Of a DNA stretch of 64,000 nt, positions 8,701 through 17,267 are shown in pieces. Origin of the DNA: CAYLLN01 sp964384375 (lineage in GTDB: Bacteria; Planctomycetota; Planctomycetia; Pirellulales; Pirellulaceae); NCBI GenBank assembly GCA_964384375.1, contig CAYLLN010000002.1, positions 1 through 64,000 of the forward strand, given 5' to 3'. The notes beneath the pieces were generated by a model. It had not been told where the DNA came from and did no database searches. It worked only from the letters and a program-made list of their open reading frames with translations. How positions within the stretch are numbered: position 1 is the first letter of the stretch; each line of letters starts with the position of its first letter. The translations under genes were made by a program, and so were the position numbers.

Positions 8701-9852
8701 TGCTCCAAGTGCCACACCGTGCATGGCCAAGGGGGCAACATCGGGCCAGATCTCTCGAACTTGATTCATCGGGACTATACCTCGGTCCTCCGCGACATTA
8801 CCACGCCCAGCTTCGCCCTCAACCCCGATCATCTCTCGTACATCGTCCGCTTGGGCGACGGCCGCACGTTGACCGGCGTTGTGCAAAATGCCGGCGGCAA
8901 GCTGCGGATCGGCGACATCAAAGGGATGCTCACCGAGGTCGATCCGGTCGAGGTCCTCGAAATGCGGGCGTCGCCGCAATCGACCATGCCCGAAGGACTG
9001 CCGAAGCTGCTCGGGCCCGATCGGCTTCGCGATCTGATGACGTTCCTGCTCGTGCCCGCGCCGCGGATGCCGCGCGACTATGTCGGCCCGCGACCGAAAC
9101 CGCGAACGCAGGCCGAAGTGAACGTCCTGCTCGCCGGCGCGCCGAGTCCGCCCGAGCCGACGCGGCCCATTCGCGTGGTCCTCGTCGCCGGACCGAAGGA
9201 CCACGGCCCCGGCGAGCACGACTATCCCGCCTGGCAAAAGGCCTGGGCCGAATTGCTGGCTGCGGGGGACAAGGTCGAAGTCGCCACCGCCTGGGAATGG
9301 CCGGACAAGGAGGAATTCGCCAAGGCCGACGTCATGATCTTTTATCAACACGGCGATTGGGACGCGCGGCGGGCGACCGAGCTCGACGCCTTCCTAGCCC
9401 GCGGCGGCGGCGTCATCTACATTCACTGGGCGATCGACGGCCGAAGGCTAGGCGCCGACCTGGCTAAGCGCATCGCTCTGGCCGCTGCGGGAGCGGCCGG
9501 TTTCCGCCACGGTGAGATCAAGCTCGATTTCAATACCAAGGCCGATCATCCGATTACTCGCAATTTCCAGACGCTCACCATGATCGACGAGACCTACTGG
9601 AAATTGACTGGCGCCGTTCCAGCCGATCGACTGCTTGCCAGCGCCGTCGAGGAAGGCGCCCCTTACCCGCAGCTTTGGTCGGTCGAGCACGGCAAAGGGC
9701 GGGTCTTCGTCTCAATCCCCGGCCACTACAGTTGGACGTTCGACGACCCGGCTTTTCGCATTTTGCTCCTGAGAGCCATCGCCTGGACCGCCCACGAACC
9801 GGTCGATCGTTTCAACGACCTCGTGTGGCCAGGGGCGGAAGTGAACCGCTGA
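5749..9852 (+). CDS. Secreted LamG / NHL-propeller / cytochrome c / ThuA fusion
   Basis: 1,367 aa with a signal peptide (cut after LFAAEP, about residue 28). Domains in order: a concanavalin/LamG-like domain at ~35-275 (LQLWLDATKA, FDGVDDHL, AEIAEVLVYDR); a membrane-bound-dehydrogenase / sorbosone-dehydrogenase-like propeller at ~300-660 (GRIWLVSDTNGDGIEDRA, LNFNEP); an Ig-like linker; a haem-binding cytochrome c-like domain at ~970-1105 with CSKCH (Cys985, Cys988, His989) and MPEGLPKLL; and a ThuA-like, trehalose-utilisation / class I amidotransferase-type domain at ~1140-1350 (DHGPGEHDYPAWQKAW, FYQHGDW). Each domain is common in planctomycete secreted proteins; the full combination suggests periplasmic sugar oxidation or binding coupled to electron transfer. 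Substrate unknown. Confidence 0.85.
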   Translation: MSKRHSSLAGCGVLGVVILTTTSLFAAEPWADPRLKVTDGLQLWLDATKAAGEQAIPTEGPLATWRDASGKRRDLAQEATDKQPRVMKLGEAAIVRFDGVDDHLRAVKLAAELKSLTVFLVAAPRQNVGAFRGLLAFNKADEKDYTSGLTIDLGPFGTPQFSTLNVEGRGFGGAQSLRKGDTPFGKLYTIEVSSDAAAKTIRLAIDGQSEGERGRDGSPLSLDEITLGARYYNNGAGPQQVDGPLQAEIAEVLVYDRVLTADETKSVREYLAAKYAAIKDALPPIGDGTSEPLVPVKDAPPVQVFFPGFTIRELPVNLTNLNNVKYREDGTLVAVGYDGRIWLVSDTNGDGIEDRADLFWENKDSLRAPIGLDLTPPGYKHGDGAFVIFKSKLLLIVDTDRDGKADKEIEVAGGWPESFQPVDGVGVAFDRETGSVYFGHGTMNFTDPLLRDKEGHSHYSRTDETGAIIRVSPDFKTREVVAKGIRFSIAIRLNRAGDLFCTDQEGATWVPNGNPFDELLHIQQGRHYGFPSRHPKHLPSVIDEPSTFDYGPQHQSTCGLNFNEPVKEGGPSFGPAAWQGEAIVAGESRGKLYRTKLVKSPAGYVARTQLLAALGMLTIDACPAPDGSLVVACHSGGPDWGSGPSGKGKLFKISYTDPSHPQPVFAWATGPREVRVEFDRPVKPELLKDVLKNSKLTAGQHVRAGDRFETIWPGYAVVQMQRIAPRFDVPLRSAQLTPDQRSLVLAVDPIPAAVHYGLALPGMGRPVVDKSPVGALPQHAAIDLDFDLTGCEATWTPGGGGPATTIWLPHLDLKVARELTAGSAPHDAFWEAIKAPGQLVLRAQLDLTDMLRPAVQPGSQIDFELPPEEVAVAFASVSPLELASPSAAVTKAEGRVNLSLAPERKKTVSVELQLTKSAGDVGLDVSWTTSEDDRARPLPLRRILVPWADTTGKAAEPSAPSLVPELAGGSWARGRKEFFGNDAACSKCHTVHGQGGNIGPDLSNLIHRDYTSVLRDITTPSFALNPDHLSYIVRLGDGRTLTGVVQNAGGKLRIGDIKGMLTEVDPVEVLEMRASPQSTMPEGLPKLLGPDRLRDLMTFLLVPAPRMPRDYVGPRPKPRTQAEVNVLLAGAPSPPEPTRPIRVVLVAGPKDHGPGEHDYPAWQKAWAELLAAGDKVEVATAWEWPDKEEFAKADVMIFYQHGDWDARRATELDAFLARGGGVIYIHWAIDGRRLGADLAKRIALAAAGAAGFRHGEIKLDFNTKADHPITRNFQTLTMIDETYWKLTGAVPADRLLASAVEEGAPYPQLWSVEHGKGRVFVSIPGHYSWTFDDPAFRILLLRAIAWTAHEPVDRFNDLVWPGAEVNR

Positions 9853-9857
9853 TGTAG

Positions 9858-9882
9858 GTTCCGCCTCCCTGGCGGGACTTTT
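9858..9882 (+). terminator. Possible intrinsic terminator after the fusion gene
   Basis: GTTCCGCC, loop TCCCT, GGCGGGAC then TTTT, five bases after the stop at 9852. The stem has one G-T pair. Its sequence resembles the GTAGGT...GGACC palindromes at 61022 and 62041-62717, so it may be a repeat reused as a terminator. Confidence 0.45.
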
Positions 9883-9910
9883 GTACTGCAAACGCCGTTT
9901 TTCCGAGCCC

Positions 9911-10570
9911 TTACCAAAACCGGTACCACGCCTCTTGCTCGCTCGCCGCGCTCACACTCCCGCCGCCATAGACGCTGCTGGAGTTTGACGAGGTGGCCCA
10001 GGTTGTCTTGCCGCCGGTCGTCGTCAGGCCGACCGCGTCGATGCAGGCCCACGAGCCACGCTTCGTGCTATCGACGTGGACCTTCACGCTCTGCACCGAT
10101 TTGATCGACGCCGGCACCGGCACCTGAAATATCCCCGTGGATGCCGGAGCGGGTGTCGGATCGGTCCCTTTCCAGATGCTGGTTTCCTGCCCCCAGCGAT
10201 CGGTCACCAGCACTTCGGTCACGCAGCCGACCGAATAGGTTTCATGCACGTCGATCGAGACGGTCGCGATGGGTTTGTCGTAGCCCACTTCCACCCAATC
10301 GACGGCACTCGACCGCTGCGGGCACCACGACTTGCCGGCCGAACCGGTCGGATCGTCGGGCGCGCCCAGAACATCCGCCGCTCCCCACAACGTTTGCCGC
10401 GACGGCGAGTACATCTGTTCGAGCTTCTGCAGCCGTTGTTCCAGGCTCGTCCGGTCTCGCCACCAGACGGCTCCCATCCCGGCCACGAGCATCAGCCAAA
10501 AGATCGTCCCCAAGCTGAACTGCGGCCGGAACCAGGAGCGGCGGCGCGGCAATTCCGTGGGTGGCGACAT
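9911..10570 (-). CDS. Single-pass membrane protein with discoidin-like domain
   Basis: 219 aa from the ATG at 10570 (MSPPTELPRRRSW), with GGGA 8 bases upstream. One membrane segment (FSLGTIFWLMLVAGMGAVWW) follows a basic cytoplasmic end, then a short coiled segment (SLEQRLQKLEQMY). The outer part (AGKSWCPQRS, DWVEVGYDKPIATVSIDVHET, SVKVHVDST) resembles the jelly-roll pattern of F5/8-type or related carbohydrate-binding domains, where a position-specific 'DWVEV' strand follows a gap. It stands alone between a plus-strand gene and the kinase gene on the same strand; it may be the last gene of the kinase transcript (74-base gap). Confidence 0.65.
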   Translation of the reverse strand: MSPPTELPRRRSWFRPQFSLGTIFWLMLVAGMGAVWWRDRTSLEQRLQKLEQMYSPSRQTLWGAADVLGAPDDPTGSAGKSWCPQRSSAVDWVEVGYDKPIATVSIDVHETYSVGCVTEVLVTDRWGQETSIWKGTDPTPAPASTGIFQVPVPASIKSVQSVKVHVDSTKRGSWACIDAVGLTTTGGKTTWATSSNSSSVYGGGSVSAASEQEAWYRFW

Positions 10571-10644
10571 GGCGGTTTCCCAGTGGGGCCTCGCCATTAT
10601 CTGGTCCCCCACTGCCGCGCTTCAACCAGAAGTTACATCACAAG

Positions 10645-13600
10645 CTACTCCTTGAATTCTCCCTTGTCGTACCGCTCCCAAAACTCCTCCGGCTTCCCGG
10701 TTTGATTGCCGGGCGTGCCGATGGTTTGGATCGTTTTCAGCCCGCGGACAACGTCCATCCCCTCGGTGATGTTCTTCGGATTCAGGCGGAATTCGACCAG
10801 CGGCATCCCAGCGAGCGGCTGCAGGTTGCTGACGCCGGTGCCGTCGATGTGCAGTCTCGTCAGCGGCAGGCCCTTGAGCGGCGAGAGATCGGTGATCTGC
10901 TCGCCATGCATGAGAAGGTCAGTCAGTTTCAGATCTGCGAGTGGAGACAAGTCCGAAACTTTGGTGGCTTGCAGTACGAGCGTTCGCAGCGTGGTCATGC
11001 CCTTCAGTGGCGAGAGGTCCGAGACGGGAACGTCCTGCAGGTTGAGCCCTTCCAGCGGCATCCCTCGGAGCGGCTCCAGGCTGGTGACGCCGACCGTGTG
11101 ATACAGGTCCAATCCCGTCAGCGGCATTCCAGCCAGCGGAGAGAGGTCGGTCACTGGGAGCAACTGAGCGCCGAGCAGCTTGATCTGCATCCCCTTGAGG
11201 GGCGAGAGGTCCGCCACTTGAGTTTCCGCGATGCCCAGATTTTCCAGCGGCATCTTTTTTAGCGGCGATAGGTCGCTGACTGGATTGTGATTGATGTGCA
11301 GCACCGTCAGTGGCAGGTCGGCCAGCGGCGAGAGATCGGAGACTTGCGTCGAGGAGCAATCGAGCCGGCTGATCGTCATGCCCCGCAGGGGCGAGATGTC
11401 GGCCAGTTTTCCCTTGTTGGGATACGTGCCGCGAAGATCAAGATAGATAAGCTTCGTGAGCGCGCGGATGGGGGCGACATTGAGGATTTCGTCGGTATTC
11501 ACGGAGAACTCCATGACCACGCCATTCTCGATCGTCGGCGTCACCTTGCCGTCGAATCCAGGATTCAGCCGCATCAGCGCTGCATGCACTTCCTCGACCT
11601 GCTCAGGAGCCGGCAGCGCGGCGATCCGCTTGGTATCAGCCTCGGTGAACGGGGCGACGGCAAACTCCCCCTTGTCGTAGCGCTCCCAGAACTCCGCAGC
11701 CGGCCAGGCCTGGTTGTATTCAATACCGATGGTTTTGAGGCTCTTCATTTCGCGGAGGATATTCAGGCCCCGGTTGATGCTCTTCGGGGTCAGGTAGATC
11801 TCGTCCAATTCCATCCCCTGCAGAGGTTTCAGATCGGTGACACCGGTTCTGTGGATGGACAACTTCTTCAGCGGCATCCCCTTGAGCAGCTCCAAATCTC
11901 GGATCGGAGTGCCGGCAAGCAACAGCTCGGTAAGCTGCATGCCCTTGAATGGCGCCAGGTCCCGGACCTGGCAGTCATTCAGGTGAAGCCCGGTGAGCGG
12001 CAGGTCCGCCAGCGGCGTGAAGTCCTCGATCTGGCTACAGTAAGCAAGGCCCAGCGTGGTGAGCGGCAGGCCCGTCAGCGGCCCGCAGTCCCGCACGTGG
12101 CGGCTAAAAAGGGTCAGCTTGGTGAGCGGCATGTCCTGGAGCGGTTCCAGGTTCTGGACCTGGCAACGGTAAAGTTGAAGTTCAGTAAGCTTCATGCCCT
12201 TCAGCGGTTCCAGGTCACGGACCTGGAGGCTGACATTCAAGCTGCCGATGATCAGCCGGGTGAGCTTCATGCCCTTCAGAGGCTCCAGATCTTCAAGCCC
12301 AACGCAGCCCCAGAGGTTCAGGGATGTCAGTCCCGTCAGCGCCCGCACGGGCGAAATGTCCGTCAGTGCGTCCTGACCTTTGACGGGCGTGAACGTCAGC
12401 TCCGTCACCACGCCCCCCTCGACCTTGTGTTTCGCCGTGCCATCGAAGCCGGGGTTGCGACGCATCAACTCCTGGCGGACTTCCTCGACCTGCTCGGCGG
12501 CCGGCAGCGCGGCGATACGTTGGACGTCAGCGTCGGTGAACGGAGCGACAGCGGTCGGCGTCTTCGCCGCTTTGACGGCATCCACCGACAGCACCGCGCG
12601 AAAACCAACCGTCCCGTGAATCGACTTGGCATCAAAGGCTCCACGATCTGCCGCTCGGCAATGCATCGGAGGGACATAAAAATTGCCGCCACGCGCCCCG
12701 CGTGCGGCGGTAGCATCAATGGGACTCAGCGGGCTGACAGATTTCTGCTCACTGAGGGAGGCGTAAAAACTCGGATCCCACCCGTCCTGAACCCATTCCC
12801 AAATATTGCCATGCATGTCATGCAGGCCAAATGGATTTGCCGGCAGCTCGCCGACAGGGTGCGGCCGGCCTGTTGAGTTTGCACCGAACCAGCCAATCTG
12901 CATTAAGTTCTCAATCTCGTTTCCGCTCCAGAATTTTGTGGACGTCCCGGCACGGCAGGCGAATTCCCATTCCGCTTCGCTCGGCAGCCGATAACCAGTT
13001 CCCTCACGGAGCTTGATCAATTCGCCATCCCAGGAATAACAGGGTGGGATGGCTTCCTGCTCGCTGAGGCGAACGCAGAAGTTTGCCGCATCCTCCCAAC
13101 TCACCATTTCGACGGGGAATCGGGCGGTGTCCACTCCGACGACCAGATCTTTTCCCAGCCCCTGCGGACCAAAATAATTGGGATTCGCGCTCATCAACTG
13201 CTGGTACTGGGCCTGAGTCACTTCATGAATACCGAGATAAAAGGGCTGCTCAAGAACGACTCGATGACGAGGAGCTTCGCCTTGAATGTGTTCTTTCCAG
13301 GCATTGTTGATTTCAGCCGCTTCTAGCAACGCCACCTCGATTTCTTCGGGAGTGCTTCCCATCTGGAACTCGCCGGGCGGGATCAGGCGGAACTTCATGC
13401 CGATGCTGTTGGTGTACTCGACCGGCACGCCGAGGTGCGTGGCCCAGGCATCCTGGTGTTTCTTGGCTTGCGCAGTGTCGAACGGCGCGACGGCAAGCGG
13501 AGGTACTCCGATCGGAGTGACGCGGCGCGCCACGCCGTTGGCATCAAAGACGATCTTGCCGGCCGGGTTCTTGGCGGCGCGCCGGAATTCATGTTGGTCG

Positions 13601-16600
13601 TCGCCTTGGAAGATCGTGTGTCCGAACCGGACGCCGTCCGACGATTCAAAGGCGATAGTCTGCGTGGTTTCGTTCCAGGTTCCGCTCAATTCGAATGCTT
13701 GCCCGTCGCCAAGAAACGCCCAGAGTCGGTATCGTTTCGCGGCAACGTCATACCAGAGCACGGAATAATCGTTGCTATTTGTCGTCTCGTTGGTGGTCAA
13801 CGTCTCGATCATCCGGCCGCCCAGGATCGACCGGGCCTGCGTCCGCTGCACCTCTATCTTCGGCTGGGCGGGTGTGCCGGGAATTGTGACGGTAATCTCG
13901 TCGCGCCACTCCCCGACGAGGCGGTCGAGCACCTTCATCTCGGCGGGGCGTTTCGGGTCGATCGCCGAATTCGGGACAGCGGGCGGCTGGCTGGTCCGCG
14001 TGAACGTCGCGTGCGACGCGTAAACGGTGTTGCTCGCCGCGTCCAAGTCGTAGTTCCTGGCACGGACTGTGTTCGCGTCGGCGAAGTCCAGTTCGTGGAT
14101 GGACTGCGTGCCGTCGGGGAACTTCTCCAACCACGAAAAGCTGCGGCTGGTGGGGTCGTACACGCCGAAATTGGAGGCGTTGGTCTCACCCTCGGCCGAG
14201 AAGTACCAACTGCGTATCTGATCTTTGACGCTGTCATACGAGTGCAGGATGAGGCTGGTCGAGCGGCCGTGTTCGTCTAACGTGTGGCCGCGCATCACCT
14301 TTCCGCTCGCGACGCGTTCGAACGTGAGTTGCCCGAACGAGCGCCCTTTATCTGGCGGCTGCTTCGGCTCAACGATGACCGAGTCGCGATTCCAAGTGCC
14401 CTGGATGAACGCGAGGATGTCGACTGTTCGCTGCGGCACCTCTGGCGCGCTCGCCGTCAACTCCTTGATCTCAATCTTGCGGAATTGCACGACGGTGTTC
14501 GGGTTCCAGACTTGCAGGCCAATTTGGCCCACGGCGTGCCGGTTGGCAGGGACGCTGCAAGTGGCCGCCTCTTGACCGTTGATCTTCGTGATGAAGTGCC
14601 CCCCCTCGGCAATAACCTCCAATTCAAACCAATCGTCGGGCTTGGTGAGCGAGTCATCGGCCACGAGCCCGAGGACGAGCGGAGCCCCATTGGCTTGTAT
14701 AACCGTGATCGTGCCGGTCTTCCTCGCATAGCCCCGATTCTTGTGGATCTCCGCTTCATAGCCGCCGTCCTGCGGCATTTTTGGTCCGGCCCGAAAGAAA
14801 ATCCCGCTATCTCCTCCGAGATTGATTTTGACTTGAACGCGGAGGTGGAAGTCGGCAAAATCGCCGCGCTCGCTCAAGAGAACCCCACGACGCTGGCTAC
14901 CGACAAGGATGCCATCTTTCACCTCCCAGTGCCCCGGCAATTCGGGATCTGTTTTCCAGCCGGTCAGATCTTGGCCGTTGAAGAGTTGCACGAAGCCATC
15001 GGATGGCGGCGGGCTTGCCGGAAGCTCCTTGATCTCGATCTTGCGGAATTCGACGTGGCTGGTGGCGTCTTGGGAAAGCTGCAAACCGAAATGCCCTCGC
15101 TCGAAGTCGACGTCGTCGAGCTCGGCAGTCGTGTTCCCATCCACCTTCACCACCAAGTGTTTACCCACCGCAATAATTTCGACCTGGCACCATCGATCGT
15201 GTTGCAGCAGTTGCCGGCGTTGCTGCTGGAGCAGCCAGTTCTTCGACGGGTATTTCGTCAGACTGCCTGTCTGCAATGCCTCTTTGGTCAAGCTGACTTC
15301 GGCTTCGTACCCATGGCGTACTTTATCGACGAACGAGCTGCGAAAGTAGATTCCACTGTTGCTGCCCTCCGCAACTTTGACCTCGGCGCGCAAATGGAAG
15401 TCTCGAAAGTCTTCCCGCAACGTATGCACGTAACCCTTCGTTCCTTGGCCCACCAGGATTCCGTCGCGAACCGTCCACTGTTTATCGAACGTGGACCAGC
15501 CGGTCAGGTCTTTGCCGTTGAAGAGCTGCACCCACTCGCCCTCCGTCTCTGGCGCGACAGAAACCAGCGTCGGGTCAGCGGCTGGCTTACTGATGACAGC
15601 TCGTAGTGTCACGCGGTGGCCGCGTTCGACGGTCACGATGGCCGAAGTGTTGATGACCGGAACGGTGACGCGGTCGCTCCCGAAGAGACCGGTGTTCGAG
15701 ATCGCCCATTGGCTTACGCGGGTGCCCGCGGGCCAGGTGCTCACATTCAACTGATAGCGGCCCGGTGGCAATCTCAGCGTGTGACTCTTCTCGGTCAGGT
15801 CGAGCCAATCGGTCATCGGCGTGTGAAGCTTGTCCGTGACCAAATCCCCCTCGTTGTTCTCCAAGACGATCACCGAGATGAGGCCCTCTTCCGGCAACAG
15901 CTTGAGCGAGCCGCGATTCGAGAGGTAGAGCAGGGCCGAGGGTCCAAACCAGAACGCGGCGAGCAGCAGGAGCAAAACCCCCGCGGCTGCGGCCCAAGTT
16001 CCGCGCACGGTACGCCGCGGGGCTGACTTCTCGCGCGGAATCCGGCTGAAGTCCTGCAGGCGGGAACTCTGTTTGAGCTGCGCCTCGCAGTCGGCCAGCA
16101 CGTCGGCCACTTCGCGGGCCGATTGGTAGCGGTCGTCCGGCTTCTTCGCGTGCAGCTTGGCGATGATGTCGCACAGCCACTGAGGCGTTTCGGGAATCAC
16201 CTCGCGGATCGGCCGCGGCGCATCGTCAGCGACTCGCTTCAGCACGGCGATGGTCGTGCTGGCCCGAAACGGCGGCCGGCCGGCGACCATCTGGTACAAC
16301 ACGCTGCCAAGGCTGAACAGATCGGCCCGCTGGTCGAGCGATTGGCCGAGTGCCTGCTCAGGAGCCATGTACATCGGCGTGCCGGCGATCATGCCGCTTT
16401 GCGTCATGCTGGCGTCGTCGGCCGCGCGGGCCAGGCCGAAGTCGGTGATCTTCACCTTGTGCTGGGCCCCTTCGAGCAGCACGTTGCCCGGCTTGATGTC
16501 GCGGTGAATCAGATCCTGCGCGTGAGCGGCGGCCAGCCCCTCGGCGATTTGCCGGCCGATTTGCAGCGCCTCTTTCACCTCGAGCGGACCGACACGGTCG

Positions 16601-17190
16601 ATTCGCTGCTGGAGCGTTTCTCCCGGAATGAACTCCATCACCAGGAATGGCAGAGGGTGCTCGCCGACCTCATAGACTTGCACGACGTTTTCGTGGCGGA
16701 CTTGCGCCGAAGAGCGGGCTTCACGCAAAAAACGCTTGCGAGCGGGTGAGGTCGCGGCTAATTGCGGCGCCATCACCTTAATCGCCACAATCCGCTGCAA
16801 AACGTCGTCAAACGCGCGGAGCACAATGCCGAAGCCCCCCTTGCCGAGCACCTGCAACACTTCGTAGTGCCCGATGCGGCCTAGCGAATCGGGCCGCGAA
16901 CTGGGGGCAAGGAACTTGAGCGATTGAGAATCGTCGATTTCTTCGTCGTTGTCGTGGTTGGACATGTTGCCACTCTGAATCGTGACGGCGCAACTGGGGC
17001 TGGTGTCGATGCACACCTGCTCGGGAGCCGGAATGTCGAGGAACTCGCCACTTTGGAAATGAGCCGCCAGCAGGCTTTCGACCTTGCCGCGCAGAGCAGC
17101 ATCGTTGCCGCAAGCCTCGTCCAGGTAGGCATTTCGGGCGCTGGCGTTGGGCTGGTCCAGAGCGGCGAGAAAGAGTTGATCTTCGGTCAC
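10645..17190 (-). CDS. Giant membrane Ser/Thr kinase with DUF1080, FGE-like and LRR domains
   Basis: 2,181 aa, GTG start supported by GGAGGA 6 bases upstream (17197-17202). Residues ~108-370 are a complete Hanks-type kinase: glycine loop GKGGFG (116-121), Lys138, HRDIKPGN (Asp231), DFG (250-252), APE (276-278). One membrane helix at ~399-424. Outside: two DUF1080/3-keto-disaccharide-hydrolase-like domains (~551-722 and ~731-910, both starting VQLFNG-K/Q-DLTGW); two DUF1579/GTWN-type beta domains (~921-1066, ~1081-1220); a sulfatase-modifying-factor (FGE)-like domain (~1255-1537: GYRLPSEAEWEFACRAGT, DMHGNIWEWVQDG); then two leucine-rich blocks (~1551-1845 and ~1846-2181). Each LRR block opens with RIAALPA-x-EQVEEV and closes with EFWERYDKGEF, a tandem duplication. 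Probably a cell-surface receptor kinase; ligand and targets unknown. Confidence 0.9.
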   Translation of the reverse strand: MTEDQLFLAALDQPNASARNAYLDEACGNDAALRGKVESLLAAHFQSGEFLDIPAPEQVCIDTSPSCAVTIQSGNMSNHDNDEEIDDSQSLKFLAPSSRPDSLGRIGHYEVLQVLGKGGFGIVLRAFDDVLQRIVAIKVMAPQLAATSPARKRFLREARSSAQVRHENVVQVYEVGEHPLPFLVMEFIPGETLQQRIDRVGPLEVKEALQIGRQIAEGLAAAHAQDLIHRDIKPGNVLLEGAQHKVKITDFGLARAADDASMTQSGMIAGTPMYMAPEQALGQSLDQRADLFSLGSVLYQMVAGRPPFRASTTIAVLKRVADDAPRPIREVIPETPQWLCDIIAKLHAKKPDDRYQSAREVADVLADCEAQLKQSSRLQDFSRIPREKSAPRRTVRGTWAAAAGVLLLLLAAFWFGPSALLYLSNRGSLKLLPEEGLISVIVLENNEGDLVTDKLHTPMTDWLDLTEKSHTLRLPPGRYQLNVSTWPAGTRVSQWAISNTGLFGSDRVTVPVINTSAIVTVERGHRVTLRAVISKPAADPTLVSVAPETEGEWVQLFNGKDLTGWSTFDKQWTVRDGILVGQGTKGYVHTLREDFRDFHLRAEVKVAEGSNSGIYFRSSFVDKVRHGYEAEVSLTKEALQTGSLTKYPSKNWLLQQQRRQLLQHDRWCQVEIIAVGKHLVVKVDGNTTAELDDVDFERGHFGLQLSQDATSHVEFRKIEIKELPASPPPSDGFVQLFNGQDLTGWKTDPELPGHWEVKDGILVGSQRRGVLLSERGDFADFHLRVQVKINLGGDSGIFFRAGPKMPQDGGYEAEIHKNRGYARKTGTITVIQANGAPLVLGLVADDSLTKPDDWFELEVIAEGGHFITKINGQEAATCSVPANRHAVGQIGLQVWNPNTVVQFRKIEIKELTASAPEVPQRTVDILAFIQGTWNRDSVIVEPKQPPDKGRSFGQLTFERVASGKVMRGHTLDEHGRSTSLILHSYDSVKDQIRSWYFSAEGETNASNFGVYDPTSRSFSWLEKFPDGTQSIHELDFADANTVRARNYDLDAASNTVYASHATFTRTSQPPAVPNSAIDPKRPAEMKVLDRLVGEWRDEITVTIPGTPAQPKIEVQRTQARSILGGRMIETLTTNETTNSNDYSVLWYDVAAKRYRLWAFLGDGQAFELSGTWNETTQTIAFESSDGVRFGHTIFQGDDQHEFRRAAKNPAGKIVFDANGVARRVTPIGVPPLAVAPFDTAQAKKHQDAWATHLGVPVEYTNSIGMKFRLIPPGEFQMGSTPEEIEVALLEAAEINNAWKEHIQGEAPRHRVVLEQPFYLGIHEVTQAQYQQLMSANPNYFGPQGLGKDLVVGVDTARFPVEMVSWEDAANFCVRLSEQEAIPPCYSWDGELIKLREGTGYRLPSEAEWEFACRAGTSTKFWSGNEIENLMQIGWFGANSTGRPHPVGELPANPFGLHDMHGNIWEWVQDGWDPSFYASLSEQKSVSPLSPIDATAARGARGGNFYVPPMHCRAADRGAFDAKSIHGTVGFRAVLSVDAVKAAKTPTAVAPFTDADVQRIAALPAAEQVEEVRQELMRRNPGFDGTAKHKVEGGVVTELTFTPVKGQDALTDISPVRALTGLTSLNLWGCVGLEDLEPLKGMKLTRLIIGSLNVSLQVRDLEPLKGMKLTELQLYRCQVQNLEPLQDMPLTKLTLFSRHVRDCGPLTGLPLTTLGLAYCSQIEDFTPLADLPLTGLHLNDCQVRDLAPFKGMQLTELLLAGTPIRDLELLKGMPLKKLSIHRTGVTDLKPLQGMELDEIYLTPKSINRGLNILREMKSLKTIGIEYNQAWPAAEFWERYDKGEFAVAPFTEADTKRIAALPAPEQVEEVHAALMRLNPGFDGKVTPTIENGVVMEFSVNTDEILNVAPIRALTKLIYLDLRGTYPNKGKLADISPLRGMTISRLDCSSTQVSDLSPLADLPLTVLHINHNPVSDLSPLKKMPLENLGIAETQVADLSPLKGMQIKLLGAQLLPVTDLSPLAGMPLTGLDLYHTVGVTSLEPLRGMPLEGLNLQDVPVSDLSPLKGMTTLRTLVLQATKVSDLSPLADLKLTDLLMHGEQITDLSPLKGLPLTRLHIDGTGVSNLQPLAGMPLVEFRLNPKNITEGMDVVRGLKTIQTIGTPGNQTGKPEEFWERYDKGEFKE

Positions 17191-17196
17191 GGCGGT

Positions 17197-17202
17197 TCCT
17201 CC
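17197..17202 (-). promoter_or_regulatory. Strong Shine-Dalgarno deciding the kinase GTG start
   Basis: Minus-strand GGAGGA, 6 bases before GTG at 17190. It is one of the best ribosome-binding sites in the window and fixes an otherwise ambiguous non-ATG start. Confidence 0.65.
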
Positions 17203-17267
17203 GCGGGCTGACAGAAAGCGGCCTCAACCCCAATGCGTCATTCTGGCAGAAAGCTGGCCAAGAATTC

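Noticed and set aside
11287..12876. 529-aa plus-strand frame
   Set aside because: Antisense to the LRR part of the kinase; its Gln/Arg/Leu repeats mirror the LRR repeats.
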